Assembly: GCA_963835535.1 (NCBI GenBank)
Contig: CAWIFL010000003.1
Coordinates: 124,001-188,000 of the forward strand
Length of the DNA stretch: 64,000 nt
Direction of reading: 5' to 3'
From: Fen-1245 sp963835535
Lineage (GTDB): Bacteria; Gemmatimonadota; Gemmatimonadetes; Gemmatimonadales; JACORV01
In this document: positions 36,897-43,487 of the stretch, one piece after another
How the letters are laid out: every line of letters starts with the position of its first letter
Numbering within the stretch: the first letter of the stretch is position 1
Translations under genes and position numbers: made by a program
The notes under the pieces: model-generated
Seen by the model: the letters and a program-made list of their open reading frames with translations, nothing else
Told to the model about the DNA's origin: nothing
Database searches by the model: none

Positions 36897-37859
36897 TCAC
36901 GTCGTGGCGAAGGTGAACTTCGCGCCGATGAGATCATGATAGGTCAGCCGCTTTCCGAAGACGTTCTTCACCACGTCCGCGAAGCGGCTGCCGTCGTTGC
37001 CCTGCCGGGTGTTGTACCGGAACGCCTGCTCGTCCACATACCGCTGCAGGTGGAACGGGTCCACGCTGATGTAGGTGCCCTTGATCGCCCGCTTCAACAG
37101 GCTCCAGAAGTTCTCCAGAGTGTTGGTGTGGGCCTTCCCCTGGACGAAGGTCTTAAGTGCGTGATTGACGCGCCGATGCTTGTAGGTCTTCCCCATCCGG
37201 TCGTAGTAGCTCGCGTCATCGGTGTAGAGAGTCGCGCCGGTGGCGACGTTGGCCTTGACGGTGGCCTCGATCTTGGCCCGGTCCACCTTCGACAGCACCT
37301 TTGCGCTGATGCGGCTGCGGCCGTTCTTCCCCCGCTTGGCGAAGCCGACCACCGGGGTCTTCTCGGACCAGCCGCGCTTGGTGATGCGCCGCTTCTTCTC
37401 GGCCTTGTGCATCCAGAACGCCTGTCCGCCGATGTAGCCTTCGTCGGCTTCGACTTCGCCCTTGAAGCGGCGGACGTGCGCGGGCCGCATCGCATCACGG
37501 ACGCGATGCAACATGAACCACGCGGTCTTCTGGGTGACGTGGAGCGCGCGGGCCAGCTCGTAGCTCGAAATCCCGTTCTTACAGTTGGCGAGCATCCAGA
37601 TTGCCGGAATCCACTTGTCCAACCCCAAGGCGCTATCCTCGAAGATCGTCCCGACCTTGATGGAGAACTGCTGGTGGCAGCCCTTGCACTTCCAGATGCG
37701 CCGGGTCTTGAGGAACGATACGGCCATGTCGCCACAGCGCGGGCAGGCCACGCCAGCGGGCCAGCGGAGGGTCACCATGAAGGCGAGCGCCACGTCCGGA
37801 TCAGAGAAGTACCGGATGGCTTCGGCCAGGGTTTGGGGTGTCTCGGGAGCCTGTTTCAT
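36897..37859 (-). CDS. IS1595-family (ISXO2-like) transposase
   Basis: 320 residues from ATG 37859. An N-terminal zinc ribbon (CPRCGDMAV, then WKCKGCHQQFS) is followed by a helix-turn-helix-like segment. The DDE/DDN-type catalytic core comes next: EVEADEGYIGGQ, then TLYTDDASYYDRM, then NTLENFWSLLKRAIKGTY. This order and length are typical of ISXO2-like transposases. The start is 48 bases inside the right terminal repeat; upstream in-frame codons belong to the neighbouring cassette. Confidence 0.93.
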   Translation of the reverse strand: MKQAPETPQTLAEAIRYFSDPDVALAFMVTLRWPAGVACPRCGDMAVSFLKTRRIWKCKGCHQQFSIKVGTIFEDSALGLDKWIPAIWMLANCKNGISSYELARALHVTQKTAWFMLHRVRDAMRPAHVRRFKGEVEADEGYIGGQAFWMHKAEKKRRITKRGWSEKTPVVGFAKRGKNGRSRISAKVLSKVDRAKIEATVKANVATGATLYTDDASYYDRMGKTYKHRRVNHALKTFVQGKAHTNTLENFWSLLKRAIKGTYISVDPFHLQRYVDEQAFRYNTRQGNDGSRFADVVKNVFGKRLTYHDLIGAKFTFATT

Positions 37860-37907
37860 GGCTCCAATATAAGCTAAGGAGCCGGGTGTGTCAAGTATAT
37901 TATTGCC

Positions 37908-37915
37908 CTTCGTTA
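37908..37915 (+). repeat. Target-site duplication, right copy
   Basis: CTTCGTTA immediately after the element. With the next bases GGC it recreates GTTAGGC (37912-37918), the boundary of the next cassette. Confidence 0.9.
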
Positions 37916-37965
37916 GGCAGCACGGCGCATCGGTTGGAGGCTCGCGCCGCATCGAGACGAGGGAG

Positions 37966-38265
37966 ATGCTCGGGTTCATACTCGGCACGCTGGCCGCGCA
38001 GCTGACGGGATCCTGGCTCTATTGGCGGGTCAGAGCCGCCACATCTGCGCGCCCGCGGTCGGAGCTGACCGCGGCAACCGCGGCCGGACTTCTAGCCGCA
38101 GCCGTGGCCAGCGCCATCTACCTGCCGCTCGATGTCCACACGTGGATCGGTGGACCCGGCACATCTTGGGGTGCGTCGGTCTTCCTCGGCATCTGTATGG
38201 GCATCATTCAGGGGGTCCTGTTTCGAGGTCGACCGTTCGGCCCACCCGACAACCGTGCTGCCTAA
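37966..38265 (+). CDS. Cassette 2: small membrane protein, paralogue of cassette 1
   Basis: 99 residues from ATG 37966 (GAGGGAG upstream), beginning MLGFILGTLAAQLTGSWLYW, with three hydrophobic segments. Its stop TAA is the TAA of the attC R'' box GCCTAAC. It shares both protein sequence and the leader GTTAGGCAGCACGG with cassette 1, so one arose from the other or both come from a cassette family. Function unknown. Confidence 0.75.
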   Translation: MLGFILGTLAAQLTGSWLYWRVRAATSARPRSELTAATAAGLLAAAVASAIYLPLDVHTWIGGPGTSWGASVFLGICMGIIQGVLFRGRPFGPPDNRAA

Positions 38266-38385
38266 CCCGCGCCTGCAGCGGCCGGGCGTCTTCGGCAGGT
38301 ACTGGCTGGTGAGTGTAACTGAGGTAGTGCAGGTGTTGTGTGGCTGGCGGGCTGAGGCCCGCCGCTGAGGCGCACTTCGTTAGGC
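38260..38385 (+). other. attC site 2
   Basis: 126 bp, R'' GCCTAAC 38260-38266, R' GTTAGGC 38379-38385. Nearly identical to attC site 1, including the single extra G in the left arm. Confidence 0.93.
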
Positions 38386-38419
38386 GGCAAGGCACAGCAC
38401 TTATGCGGGGACTCGAGCC

Positions 38420-38665
38420 ATGGCGTTGATCCAGCTGGTCTCCTATCTCGTGGCCGCACTTTGCTTCCTGGACCTCTTCCGGCTTGGAAGCAAGCTGGGT
38501 GCGGAGCGCATTGGATCGGTCACGCAACGACAGTTCTGGACGATGTGGATGCCCGGCGGGTTCACAGCAAAAGGTCAGGCGCTCCGCCGTCGTATTAACA
38601 CCCGTTTTCTACTCGGTGCGATCTTCTTGGTCGCGGGTCTGGTGCTGGGTCGCCTTGCCGTCTAA
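38420..38665 (+). CDS. Cassette 3: small two-helix membrane protein
   Basis: 81 residues with a hydrophobic segment at 4-22 and another at 63-80, separated by a basic loop (FTAKGQALRRRINTRF). The stop TAA lies inside the attC R'' box GTCTAAC. No family recognised. Confidence 0.7.
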   Translation: MALIQLVSYLVAALCFLDLFRLGSKLGAERIGSVTQRQFWTMWMPGGFTAKGQALRRRINTRFLLGAIFLVAGLVLGRLAV

Positions 38666-38786
38666 CCCGCGCCTGCAGCGGCCGGGCGTCTTCGGCAGGT
38701 ACGGGCTGGTGAGTGCAACTGCGGTAATGCAGGTGTTGTGTGGCTGGCGGGTGAAGGCCCGCCGCTGAGGCGCAATTTCGTTAGGC
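38660..38786 (+). other. attC site 3
   Basis: 127 bp, R'' GTCTAAC 38660-38666 (one change from the usual box, still fits RYYYAAC), R' GTTAGGC 38780-38786. Confidence 0.92.
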
Positions 38787-38816
38787 ACACGGCCAATGCG
38801 TAGCGTCAGGATGCGA

Positions 38817-38839
38817 TTCTGGCTATATTGTGGCCAGAA
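38817..38839. promoter_or_regulatory. Inverted repeat at the toxin-antitoxin start, candidate autoregulatory operator
   Basis: TTCTGGC (38817-38823) and GCCAGAA (38833-38839) flank TATATTGTG, a likely -10 region. The repeat overlaps the toxin start codon, as expected for a site bound by the toxin-antitoxin complex. Confidence 0.55.
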
Positions 38840-39156
38840 TGCGCTACGAGATTGTCGTGGCTCCGGACGCCAGCAGGGCCTTCAAGGCACTGCCAGCTCG
38901 GCGACGTGCGGACGTGTACGACGCGCTCCAAACGCACTTACGATATGAGCCGACCAAGGTATCCAAGAGCCGCATCAAGCGGCTTCGCGGGCTAAGTCGG
39001 CCGCAGTACCGGCTTCGGGTGGGCGACATTCGGGTCTTCTACGACGTCGCGGCCCCCGAGGTCCAGGTCCTGGCGATCATTTCCAAGGCAGAAGCTCACG
39101 CGTGGTTGGAGCGGAAGGGGGTGGCCGATGAAGGCGGTCGCGCTGGCGAAGGTTAA
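38839..39156 (+). CDS. Cassette 4: RelE/ParE-family toxin
   Basis: 105 residues from ATG 38839 (GTG 38830 possible). RelE/ParE fold: YEIVVAPDASRAFKALPARR, then KRLRGLSRPQYRLRVGDIRV, then a C-terminal FYDVAAPEVQVLAIISK with basic residues. Homologues cleave ribosome-bound mRNA or poison gyrase. It overlaps the antitoxin gene by 29 bases, toxin first. Part of an integron cassette, where such modules are thought to stabilise the array. Confidence 0.85.
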   Translation: MRYEIVVAPDASRAFKALPARRRADVYDALQTHLRYEPTKVSKSRIKRLRGLSRPQYRLRVGDIRVFYDVAAPEVQVLAIISKAEAHAWLERKGVADEGGRAGEG

Positions 39157-39412
39157 GGACGATCTGTCCCGCTACCTGCGGCAGGCGGAGCGGGAGGAGA
39201 TCGTGATCACGCGCCACGGGCAGCCGGCGGCGGTGCTCATCGGCTTCGAGAGCGAGGACGCGTGGTTCGAGTATCGGCTCGAGCACCATCCGGAATTTCT
39301 GAGGCGTGTCGCCGAGGCTCGGGCCGACCTGGCCGCGGGTCGGGGTATTCCGCTGCGGCATCTCAAGCCGCGTGTCCGCCACAAGAAGGTGAACGGTCCA
39401 AGTGATAGGTAA
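39128..39412 (+). CDS. Cassette 4: Phd/YefM-like antitoxin, C-terminus altered by an IS
   Basis: 94 residues. The N-terminus (VALAKVKDDLSRYLRQAERE, then ITRHGQPAAVLIG) is the DNA-binding Phd/YefM domain. The last codons (AGT GAT AGG TAA) lie in the terminal repeat of the IS481-family element. Joining 39402 directly to 40712 would restore nine other codons (Ser-Arg-Arg-Met-Tyr-Gln-Ala-Gly-Ala) ending at the TAA of the attC R'' box. So the insertion swapped the last residues and kept the protein almost full-length; neutralisation of the toxin may survive. Confidence 0.83.
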   Translation: MKAVALAKVKDDLSRYLRQAEREEIVITRHGQPAAVLIGFESEDAWFEYRLEHHPEFLRRVAEARADLAAGRGIPLRHLKPRVRHKKVNGPSDR

Positions 39413-40637
39413 CACTTCGTACTCTGGTGATGGGTAACACTGTTCGAGCAACTCTGTGATTGCCGCCCCGCCTCCGTGCGGGGCGATCGAGGTGATCCAC
39501 GATGCGGCCGACCGCCTCGTGGAAGCGGCCCAGCCAGACCGGGCCGAAGTAGACATTCCAGAGGCCATCGTCGATCTCCTCGAAGCCCACCTCCAGTTCG
39601 GCGAGCAGGTGGCTGACATTGACCCAGTGGTGATTCCAGCGGATCCCGCCGTTGCGGCTGACGAGCCGGCGCTCGAAGTGGCCGGGGTAATCGAGCGGGG
39701 CCAGGGCCGCGCGGTAGGGCCGCGGTGAGGCGGCATAGCAGCTGGCCGGCGTCGCGTCACCCAGCGCCTCATGCGGGCGCTCGGTGTTGTAGCGCAGCCG
39801 GAAGCGGTCGAAGCACCGCTGCTGCGCCGCCAGGTGGGCCTGGGGAGGCCGGGCGGTGGCGGCCTTGAGCGTCTTGTGCATGCGCTCGTGCCGGCCGTTC
39901 TGCTCCGGATGGGCGGGCTCGATCAGCTCCGGCCGAATGCCGAGCCGCACCCACCAGACCGAGAGGGTTGAGAGCCGGCCGAGCGCGTTGGAGGCAAAGG
40001 GCTGGCCGTTGTCAGTGCGGAGCCGCTCCGGCAGGCCGTAGCGGCGAAAGAGCTGCGCGAAGACCGGCCAGCTGCCGGCCGTGGTCGGCGCGACCAGGCC
40101 CCGACAGCCCAGCAGGAAGCGGGTCGCTCCGTCCTGGACGGTGAGCGGGTAGCAGTAGAGCCCGTTGCCGGTGCGGAACTGGCCTTTGAAATCGGCGCTC
40201 CACACCGCATTCGGGGCATCCAGCGGCGTCTGGGGCCGCCCGGCGTGGAAGCGCCGCCGGCTCGGGCGCCGGGGACGGACCCGCCCATGCCGCTCGAGAA
40301 TCCGATGGATCGTGGTCTTAGTGGGCACCTGCTCGGCGGGGACGCGGGCCTGCAGGAGCCGCCGCACCTTCCGCGCGCCCCAGGTGTAGCGCCGCTGGAG
40401 CTCGAGGATCAGCCGCACCACCGTCGGCGCAGTGGCCTGCGGGCTGGTGTGGGGGCGATGCGAGCTATTCGTCAGGCCCGCGGGCCCGGCCCGCTCGTAG
40501 GCCCGCAGCCACTTGTAGCCGGTCTTCCGGCTCACCTCGTAGCGCCGACACAGCTCGGCGATCGACCAGCCGGGCCGATGCACATCTTGGACAAAGCGCA
40601 GTCGCTCATCCATCGCTGACGTCTCCCTCCACGGCAT
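39363..40637 (-). CDS. IS481-family transposase
   Basis: 424 residues from ATG 40637. A helix-turn-helix (SIAELCRRYEVSRKTGYKWL) is followed by the DDE integrase core: VWSADFKGQF (Asp), ERLRTDNGQPFAS (Asp), and HPEQNGRHERMHKTLK (Glu). These are the IS481 motifs. The frame crosses the left end of the element and stops in the interrupted antitoxin gene, so its last 13 residues come from the target DNA. Confidence 0.92.
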   Translation of the reverse strand: MPWRETSAMDERLRFVQDVHRPGWSIAELCRRYEVSRKTGYKWLRAYERAGPAGLTNSSHRPHTSPQATAPTVVRLILELQRRYTWGARKVRRLLQARVPAEQVPTKTTIHRILERHGRVRPRRPSRRRFHAGRPQTPLDAPNAVWSADFKGQFRTGNGLYCYPLTVQDGATRFLLGCRGLVAPTTAGSWPVFAQLFRRYGLPERLRTDNGQPFASNALGRLSTLSVWWVRLGIRPELIEPAHPEQNGRHERMHKTLKAATARPPQAHLAAQQRCFDRFRLRYNTERPHEALGDATPASCYAASPRPYRAALAPLDYPGHFERRLVSRNGGIRWNHHWVNVSHLLAELEVGFEEIDDGLWNVYFGPVWLGRFHEAVGRIVDHLDRPARRRGGNHRVARTVLPITRVRSVTYHLDRSPSCGGHAA

Positions 40638-40711
40638 TGGCGCCTCCCAGTCGAGGCACCTACGTTAGAGAGAGTGTTACCAATCAGCTGTGTACGAGGT
40701 GTTACCTATCA
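39403..40711. mobile_element. IS481-family insertion sequence
   Basis: 1,309 bp. Terminal inverted repeats TGATAGGTAACACTTCGTAC (39403) and, on the minus strand from 40711, TGATAGGTAACACCTCGTAC match at 19 of 20 bases. A second copy of the word TGATNGGTAACACT begins 25 bases inside each end, probably tandem transposase-binding sites. I see no target-site duplication. The element disrupts the 3' end of the cassette-4 antitoxin. Confidence 0.9.
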
Positions 40712-40733
40712 CCGGCGAATGTACCAGGCCGGT

Positions 40734-40859
40734 GCCTAACCCGCGCCTGCAGCGGCCGGGCGTCTTCGGCAGGTACTAGCTGGTGAGTGCAACTGCGGTA
40801 ATGCAGGTGTTGTGTGGCTGGCGGGTGAAGGCCCGCCGCTGAGGCGCACTTCGTTAGGC
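40734..40859 (+). other. attC site 4
   Basis: 126 bp, R'' GCCTAAC 40734-40740, R' GTTAGGC 40853-40859. Same subfamily as sites 1-3. Confidence 0.93.
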
Positions 40860-40901
40860 TGCCCCCACCTGTGCCCCGGTGCCTCAGGACACTTGCATCT
40901 C

Positions 40902-40925
40902 TGTATATACACCCGTATATTAGCG
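40902..40925 (+). promoter_or_regulatory. AT-rich palindromic operator/promoter of the BrnTA-like module
   Basis: TGTATATACA followed by CCCGTATATTA just before the toxin ATG (40927). This is the only AT-rich stretch of the cassette and fits a self-repressed toxin-antitoxin promoter. Confidence 0.5.
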
Positions 40926-40926
40926 C

Positions 40927-41217
40927 ATGGAGTGTGGTTGGGATCCGGCCAAGAGTGAGGCCAACCTGCGCGAGCGAGGATTCGACTTCCCGTTCGCGAC
41001 GCTGATCTTCGACGGCCCCACACTCGAGGTTGAGGATACCCGACGCGACTACGGCGAACGGCGTGTCGTGGCCATCGGGCTCGCCGATGGCCTGCACCTG
41101 ACCGTGGTCTATACCGATCGCCGCACGCCGAAGGGGCGAGTCCAGCGACGGATCATCTCAGCGCGAAGGAGCAACCGACGTGAGCGTCGAGCGTTCGATG
41201 CGGCCCTCGGGATCTAG
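40927..41217 (+). CDS. Cassette 5: BrnT-family toxin
   Basis: 96 residues. BrnT pattern: WDPAKSEANLRERGFDFPFA at the N-terminus, FDGPTLEVEDTRRDYGERR in the middle, and a C-terminal RRIISARRSNRRERRAF. BrnT has a RelE-like RNase fold. The toxin gene comes first and overlaps the antitoxin by 38 bases, as in characterised brnTA operons. Confidence 0.88.
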   Translation: MECGWDPAKSEANLRERGFDFPFATLIFDGPTLEVEDTRRDYGERRVVAIGLADGLHLTVVYTDRRTPKGRVQRRIISARRSNRRERRAFDAALGI

Positions 41218-41527
41218 GCGACAGCCGTCGCGCGGCCGGGCAGACCTGCGGCGGCTGCGGGATCTGACGGACGTGGCGATTGAGCGCACGTCCCCGCCCG
41301 AGCTGGCGGACCTGCCAGCTGACTTCTGGGCGGAGGCCGCCGTGGTGGTGCCCAGTCCCAAGCGAGCCATCTCGCTCCGGGTGGACGAGGATGTGCTAGA
41401 GTGGTTCAAGCGGGCGGGGCCCCGCTACCAGTCGCGAATGAATGCGGTGCTGCGCAGCTACATGGCCCGCATGCAGGATCTGCGGCGGCCGCGGCAGCGG
41501 CGCGGCACCCGTCGGGGGGCAGCCTAA
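41180..41527 (+). CDS. Cassette 5: BrnA-like antitoxin
   Basis: 115 residues from GTG 41180. A variable N-terminus is followed by the BrnA DNA-binding end: LPADFWAEAAVVVPSPKRA, then SLRVDEDVLEWFKRAGPRYQ and SRMNAVLRSYM (ribbon-helix-helix). The C-terminal tail is strongly basic. The stop TAA is inside the attC R'' box at 41522. Confidence 0.87.
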   Translation: MSVERSMRPSGSRRQPSRGRADLRRLRDLTDVAIERTSPPELADLPADFWAEAAVVVPSPKRAISLRVDEDVLEWFKRAGPRYQSRMNAVLRSYMARMQDLRRPRQRRGTRRGAA

Positions 41528-41649
41528 CCCGCGCCAGCAGTGGACGGGCGCGGCCACATAACGCCCGGCTGACGCTTGGGGTATAGACTAGAAACGGTTA
41601 CCCAGGCGGCGCGCCAGTCGGCCCGCCGCTGAGGCGCATTTCGTTAGGC
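41522..41649 (+). other. attC site 5 (second subfamily)
   Basis: 128 bp, R'' GCCTAAC 41522-41528, R' GTTAGGC 41643-41649. The outer arms match the main subfamily, but the central part is different (TAGACTAGAAACGGTTACCC). That centre recurs in attC site 8. Confidence 0.9.
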
Positions 41650-41702
41650 ACACCACGAATCATCGGTGTATCTTCAACGAGAGGCCGATCGGAGCCGACA
41701 TC

Positions 41703-41927
41703 ATGCCGCCCCAGCAGACCGTCATCCGCGCAGACCCCCAGATTCTAGGCGGGACCCCGGTGTTTGTCGGAACTCGGGTGCCGGTCCAGACGCTCCTCGA
41801 CTACTTGGGCGCTGGCCGGCCCCTGGCTCAGTTCGTCGCTGACTTCCCGACCGTGACCCGCCAGCAAGCCGTTGCCGCCCTCGAGGAAGCGAAGCAGCGC
41901 TTGGTGAGCGGTGCGCGTCCTGCTTGA
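41703..41927 (+). CDS. Cassette 6: DUF433 antitoxin-like protein
   Basis: 74 residues with the DUF433 pattern IRADPQILGGTPVFVGTRVP and LDYLGAGRPLAQFVADFP, a small winged-helix family that acts as antitoxin or DNA-binding partner of PIN-like DUF5615 proteins. It overlaps the next gene by 17 bases. Confidence 0.88.
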   Translation: MPPQQTVIRADPQILGGTPVFVGTRVPVQTLLDYLGAGRPLAQFVADFPTVTRQQAVAALEEAKQRLVSGARPA

Positions 41928-42231
41928 TGAGTGCCTGCCGAGGCCGCTGAAGGAGGCGCTAGCCGGCCACGATGTGCGGACCGTCCCCGAGATGGGGTGG
42001 GCAGGCAAGAGCAACGGAGATCTCCTGCGTTTGGCGGCACCCCAGTTTGACGTCTTCTTGACTGTCGATCGCGGCATCCAGTACCAGCAGAATCTCGAGG
42101 GCGCTCCCCTCGCCGTCATCACCATGGCGGCACCCAGTAACGATATCGATGCCCTTCGCCCCCTGATCCCAGACGTACTGCGCGCGATGGCGAGCATCAA
42201 GCGGGGCCAGTTCGTCCGGGTGGGTGCCTAA
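41911..42231 (+). CDS. Cassette 6: DUF5615 PIN-like toxin
   Basis: 106 residues from GTG 41911. MRVLLDECLPRPLKEALAGH supplies the first acidic residues of the PIN-like fold, and VFLTVDRGIQYQQN the second acidic site (a typical T-x-D-R motif). It is predicted to be a metal-dependent RNase. The stop TAA is part of the attC R'' box. Confidence 0.87.
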   Translation: MRVLLDECLPRPLKEALAGHDVRTVPEMGWAGKSNGDLLRLAAPQFDVFLTVDRGIQYQQNLEGAPLAVITMAAPSNDIDALRPLIPDVLRAMASIKRGQFVRVGA

Positions 42232-42351
42232 CCCGCGCCTGCAGCGGTCGGGCGTTTTCGGCAGGTACTGGCTGGTGAGTGCAACTGCGGTTGTGCAGGT
42301 GTTGTGTGGCTGGAGGGTGAAGGCCCGCCGCTGAGGCGCACTTCGTTAGGC
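42226..42351 (+). other. attC site 6
   Basis: 126 bp, R'' GCCTAAC 42226-42232, R' GTTAGGC 42345-42351. Main subfamily. Confidence 0.92.
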
Positions 42352-42360
42352 GGCCGAACA

Positions 42361-42849
42361 ATGAGACGCTCCCTGGTCGGTATTGCGCTCGCCGCGGCGC
42401 TGGCGCTCGCGTGCCGTGAACCGGTCGCGCCCGAGCCCCTCGGGCAGCGCCTCTCCGCCTGGCAGCCGGGCGACTCCGCGACGCTGATACATGACGGCTT
42501 CCCCTGCGGGCTGACATCGTCGTCGCGCATGGTAATCCAAGACTCTACCACATGGCGGTCGGTCTGGGACAGCGCCGTCTGCACCATACTCCCCCAGCCG
42601 CCGCTGCCGGTCGTCGATTTCACTTCCTACGACGTGCTTGCGGCGGTGAGTGACGACTTTGACAGTTGGATTACCATCGACAGCGTAGTTCGCTTCGAGC
42701 TCGGAGCTCGGGTCTACGTCACCGAGTGCCCCGTGCTCGACTACACCCAGAGCTATAGTCTCACGTACCACATGGTCCGGACGCCACGCTTCGATGTGGA
42801 ATCATGGCGCACCTACCGACTGAATCGCTGGTGCTGGACGGCTGCCTAA
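42361..42849 (+). CDS. Cassette 7: putative lipoprotein
   Basis: 162 residues from ATG 42361. Residues 1-20 form a lipoprotein signal with lipobox-like LALAC. The mature protein (beginning CREPVAPEPLGQRL) has four further Cys, which could form disulfides. Function unknown. The stop TAA lies in the R'' box of the following attC, ten bases separate the start from the preceding attC, and no promoter is evident. Confidence 0.72.
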   Translation: MRRSLVGIALAAALALACREPVAPEPLGQRLSAWQPGDSATLIHDGFPCGLTSSSRMVIQDSTTWRSVWDSAVCTILPQPPLPVVDFTSYDVLAAVSDDFDSWITIDSVVRFELGARVYVTECPVLDYTQSYSLTYHMVRTPRFDVESWRTYRLNRWCWTAA

Positions 42850-42938
42850 CCAGCGCCAGCAGCGGCCGGGCGCTTGCGGCTCGTGGAGTTGTGTGGCTGG
42901 CGGGTGAGGGCCCGCCGCTGAGGCGCACTTCGTTAGCC
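42844..42938 (+). other. attC site 7 (short, R' altered)
   Basis: 95 bp. R'' GCCTAAC 42844-42850 and arms AGCGGCCGGGCG / CCCGCCGCTGAGGCGC are recognisable, but the right box reads GTTAGCC (42932-42938), which breaks the GTTRRRY consensus. Recombination here may be impaired. Confidence 0.75.
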
Positions 42939-43153
42939 GCACCCTCGCCCACGACGGCGCGGCACAGACGATGGGGCGCCGTGATCTGCTGCGCCACATC
43001 CAACGTCAGCTTCCCGTCGCACAGGCTGGATGACCTCGGGCGCGTTGTCGCGCGCCGCCCGTTGCCTCCTACAGCTCGGCCTGCCCTGTAATGATCCGGT
43101 GACGCGCCGGTGACGACCAGTCCTTGTCTTTTCAAGCGTGGGCAAGATGAGTC
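42939..43153 (+). other. Cassette 8: no convincing gene
   Basis: About 215 bases between attC sites 7 and 8. The longest plus-strand frame with a start inside is about 20 codons. The minus-strand frame crossing the region continues into the attC and looks like noise. It is either a non-coding cassette or the remains of one. Confidence 0.55.
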
Positions 43154-43266
43154 GGCCAACTGCTGTGGAGGGGCCTCACGCCCGGCTGACGGCGGTGCTG
43201 TAGACTAGAAACGGTTACCCAGGCGGGTGGAGTGGTGGCCCGCCGCTGGGGCGCACTTCGTTAGGC
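43154..43266 (+). other. attC site 8 (second subfamily, left arm decayed)
   Basis: The right arm GGCCCGCCGCTGGGGCGCAC and R' GTTAGGC (43260-43266) are clear, and the centre TAGACTAGAAACGGTTACCC is identical to attC site 5. The left box is only GGCCAAC and the left arm no longer pairs well. Confidence 0.75.
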
Positions 43267-43302
43267 AGCCGCTGGAGCGCCGGACTTTGAACGGGGACTG
43301 AA

Positions 43303-43470
43303 ATGAGAAGCCACACGACCACCGCACTCTACGTAGTCCTGATGGCAGCCGTGATCGTCGCGATCGATGTCCTGTTCTTCAAGAACCGGCTCTGGGAACG
43401 GCTGACGGTGAACGTTGGAATCGTCCTCGTCTTCGCGGCCTTCTATTTCAGATTCCTGAAGCGTCCATGA
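43303..43470 (+). CDS. Cassette 9: 55-residue two-helix membrane protein
   Basis: ATG 43303 to TGA 43470. The product has hydrophobic segments at 8-26 (ALYVVLMAAVIVAIDVLFF) and 34-50 (VNVGIVLVFAAFYFRF), separated by a short basic/acidic turn (KNRLWERLT), and ends KRP. This looks like a genuine small hairpin membrane protein. The cassette ends in a decayed attC. Function unknown. Confidence 0.65.
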   Translation: MRSHTTTALYVVLMAAVIVAIDVLFFKNRLWERLTVNVGIVLVFAAFYFRFLKRP

Positions 43471-43487
43471 GCAAGACGGCCCTGAAC

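Larger units (their letters stand above)
35849..37907. mobile_element. IS1595-family transposon with DUF3800 passenger, inserted in an attC R' box
   Basis: A 2,059-bp element bounded by terminal inverted repeats. The left end is GGCAATAACATACTTGAC from 35849. The right end, read inward on the minus strand from 37907, is GGCAATAATATACTTGAC. The two match at 27 of the first 30 positions. The flanks carry a perfect 8-bp duplication, CTTCGTTA. It contains an ISXO2-like transposase, a DUF3800 gene and a tiny basic ORF. Its base composition is visibly less GC-rich than the surroundings, which supports recent acquisition. The IS1595 family is known to include elements with passenger genes. Confidence 0.92.

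Noticed and set aside
39390..40725. Target-site duplication of the IS481-family element
   Set aside because: No matching short repeat flanks the terminal repeats, and the clean in-frame join of the antitoxin argues that none was made or that it has been lost.
42761..43159. Minus-strand open frame covering cassette 8
   Set aside because: It runs through the attC of cassette 7 in antisense; several attC sites give the same spurious NEVRLSGG-type antisense peptide.
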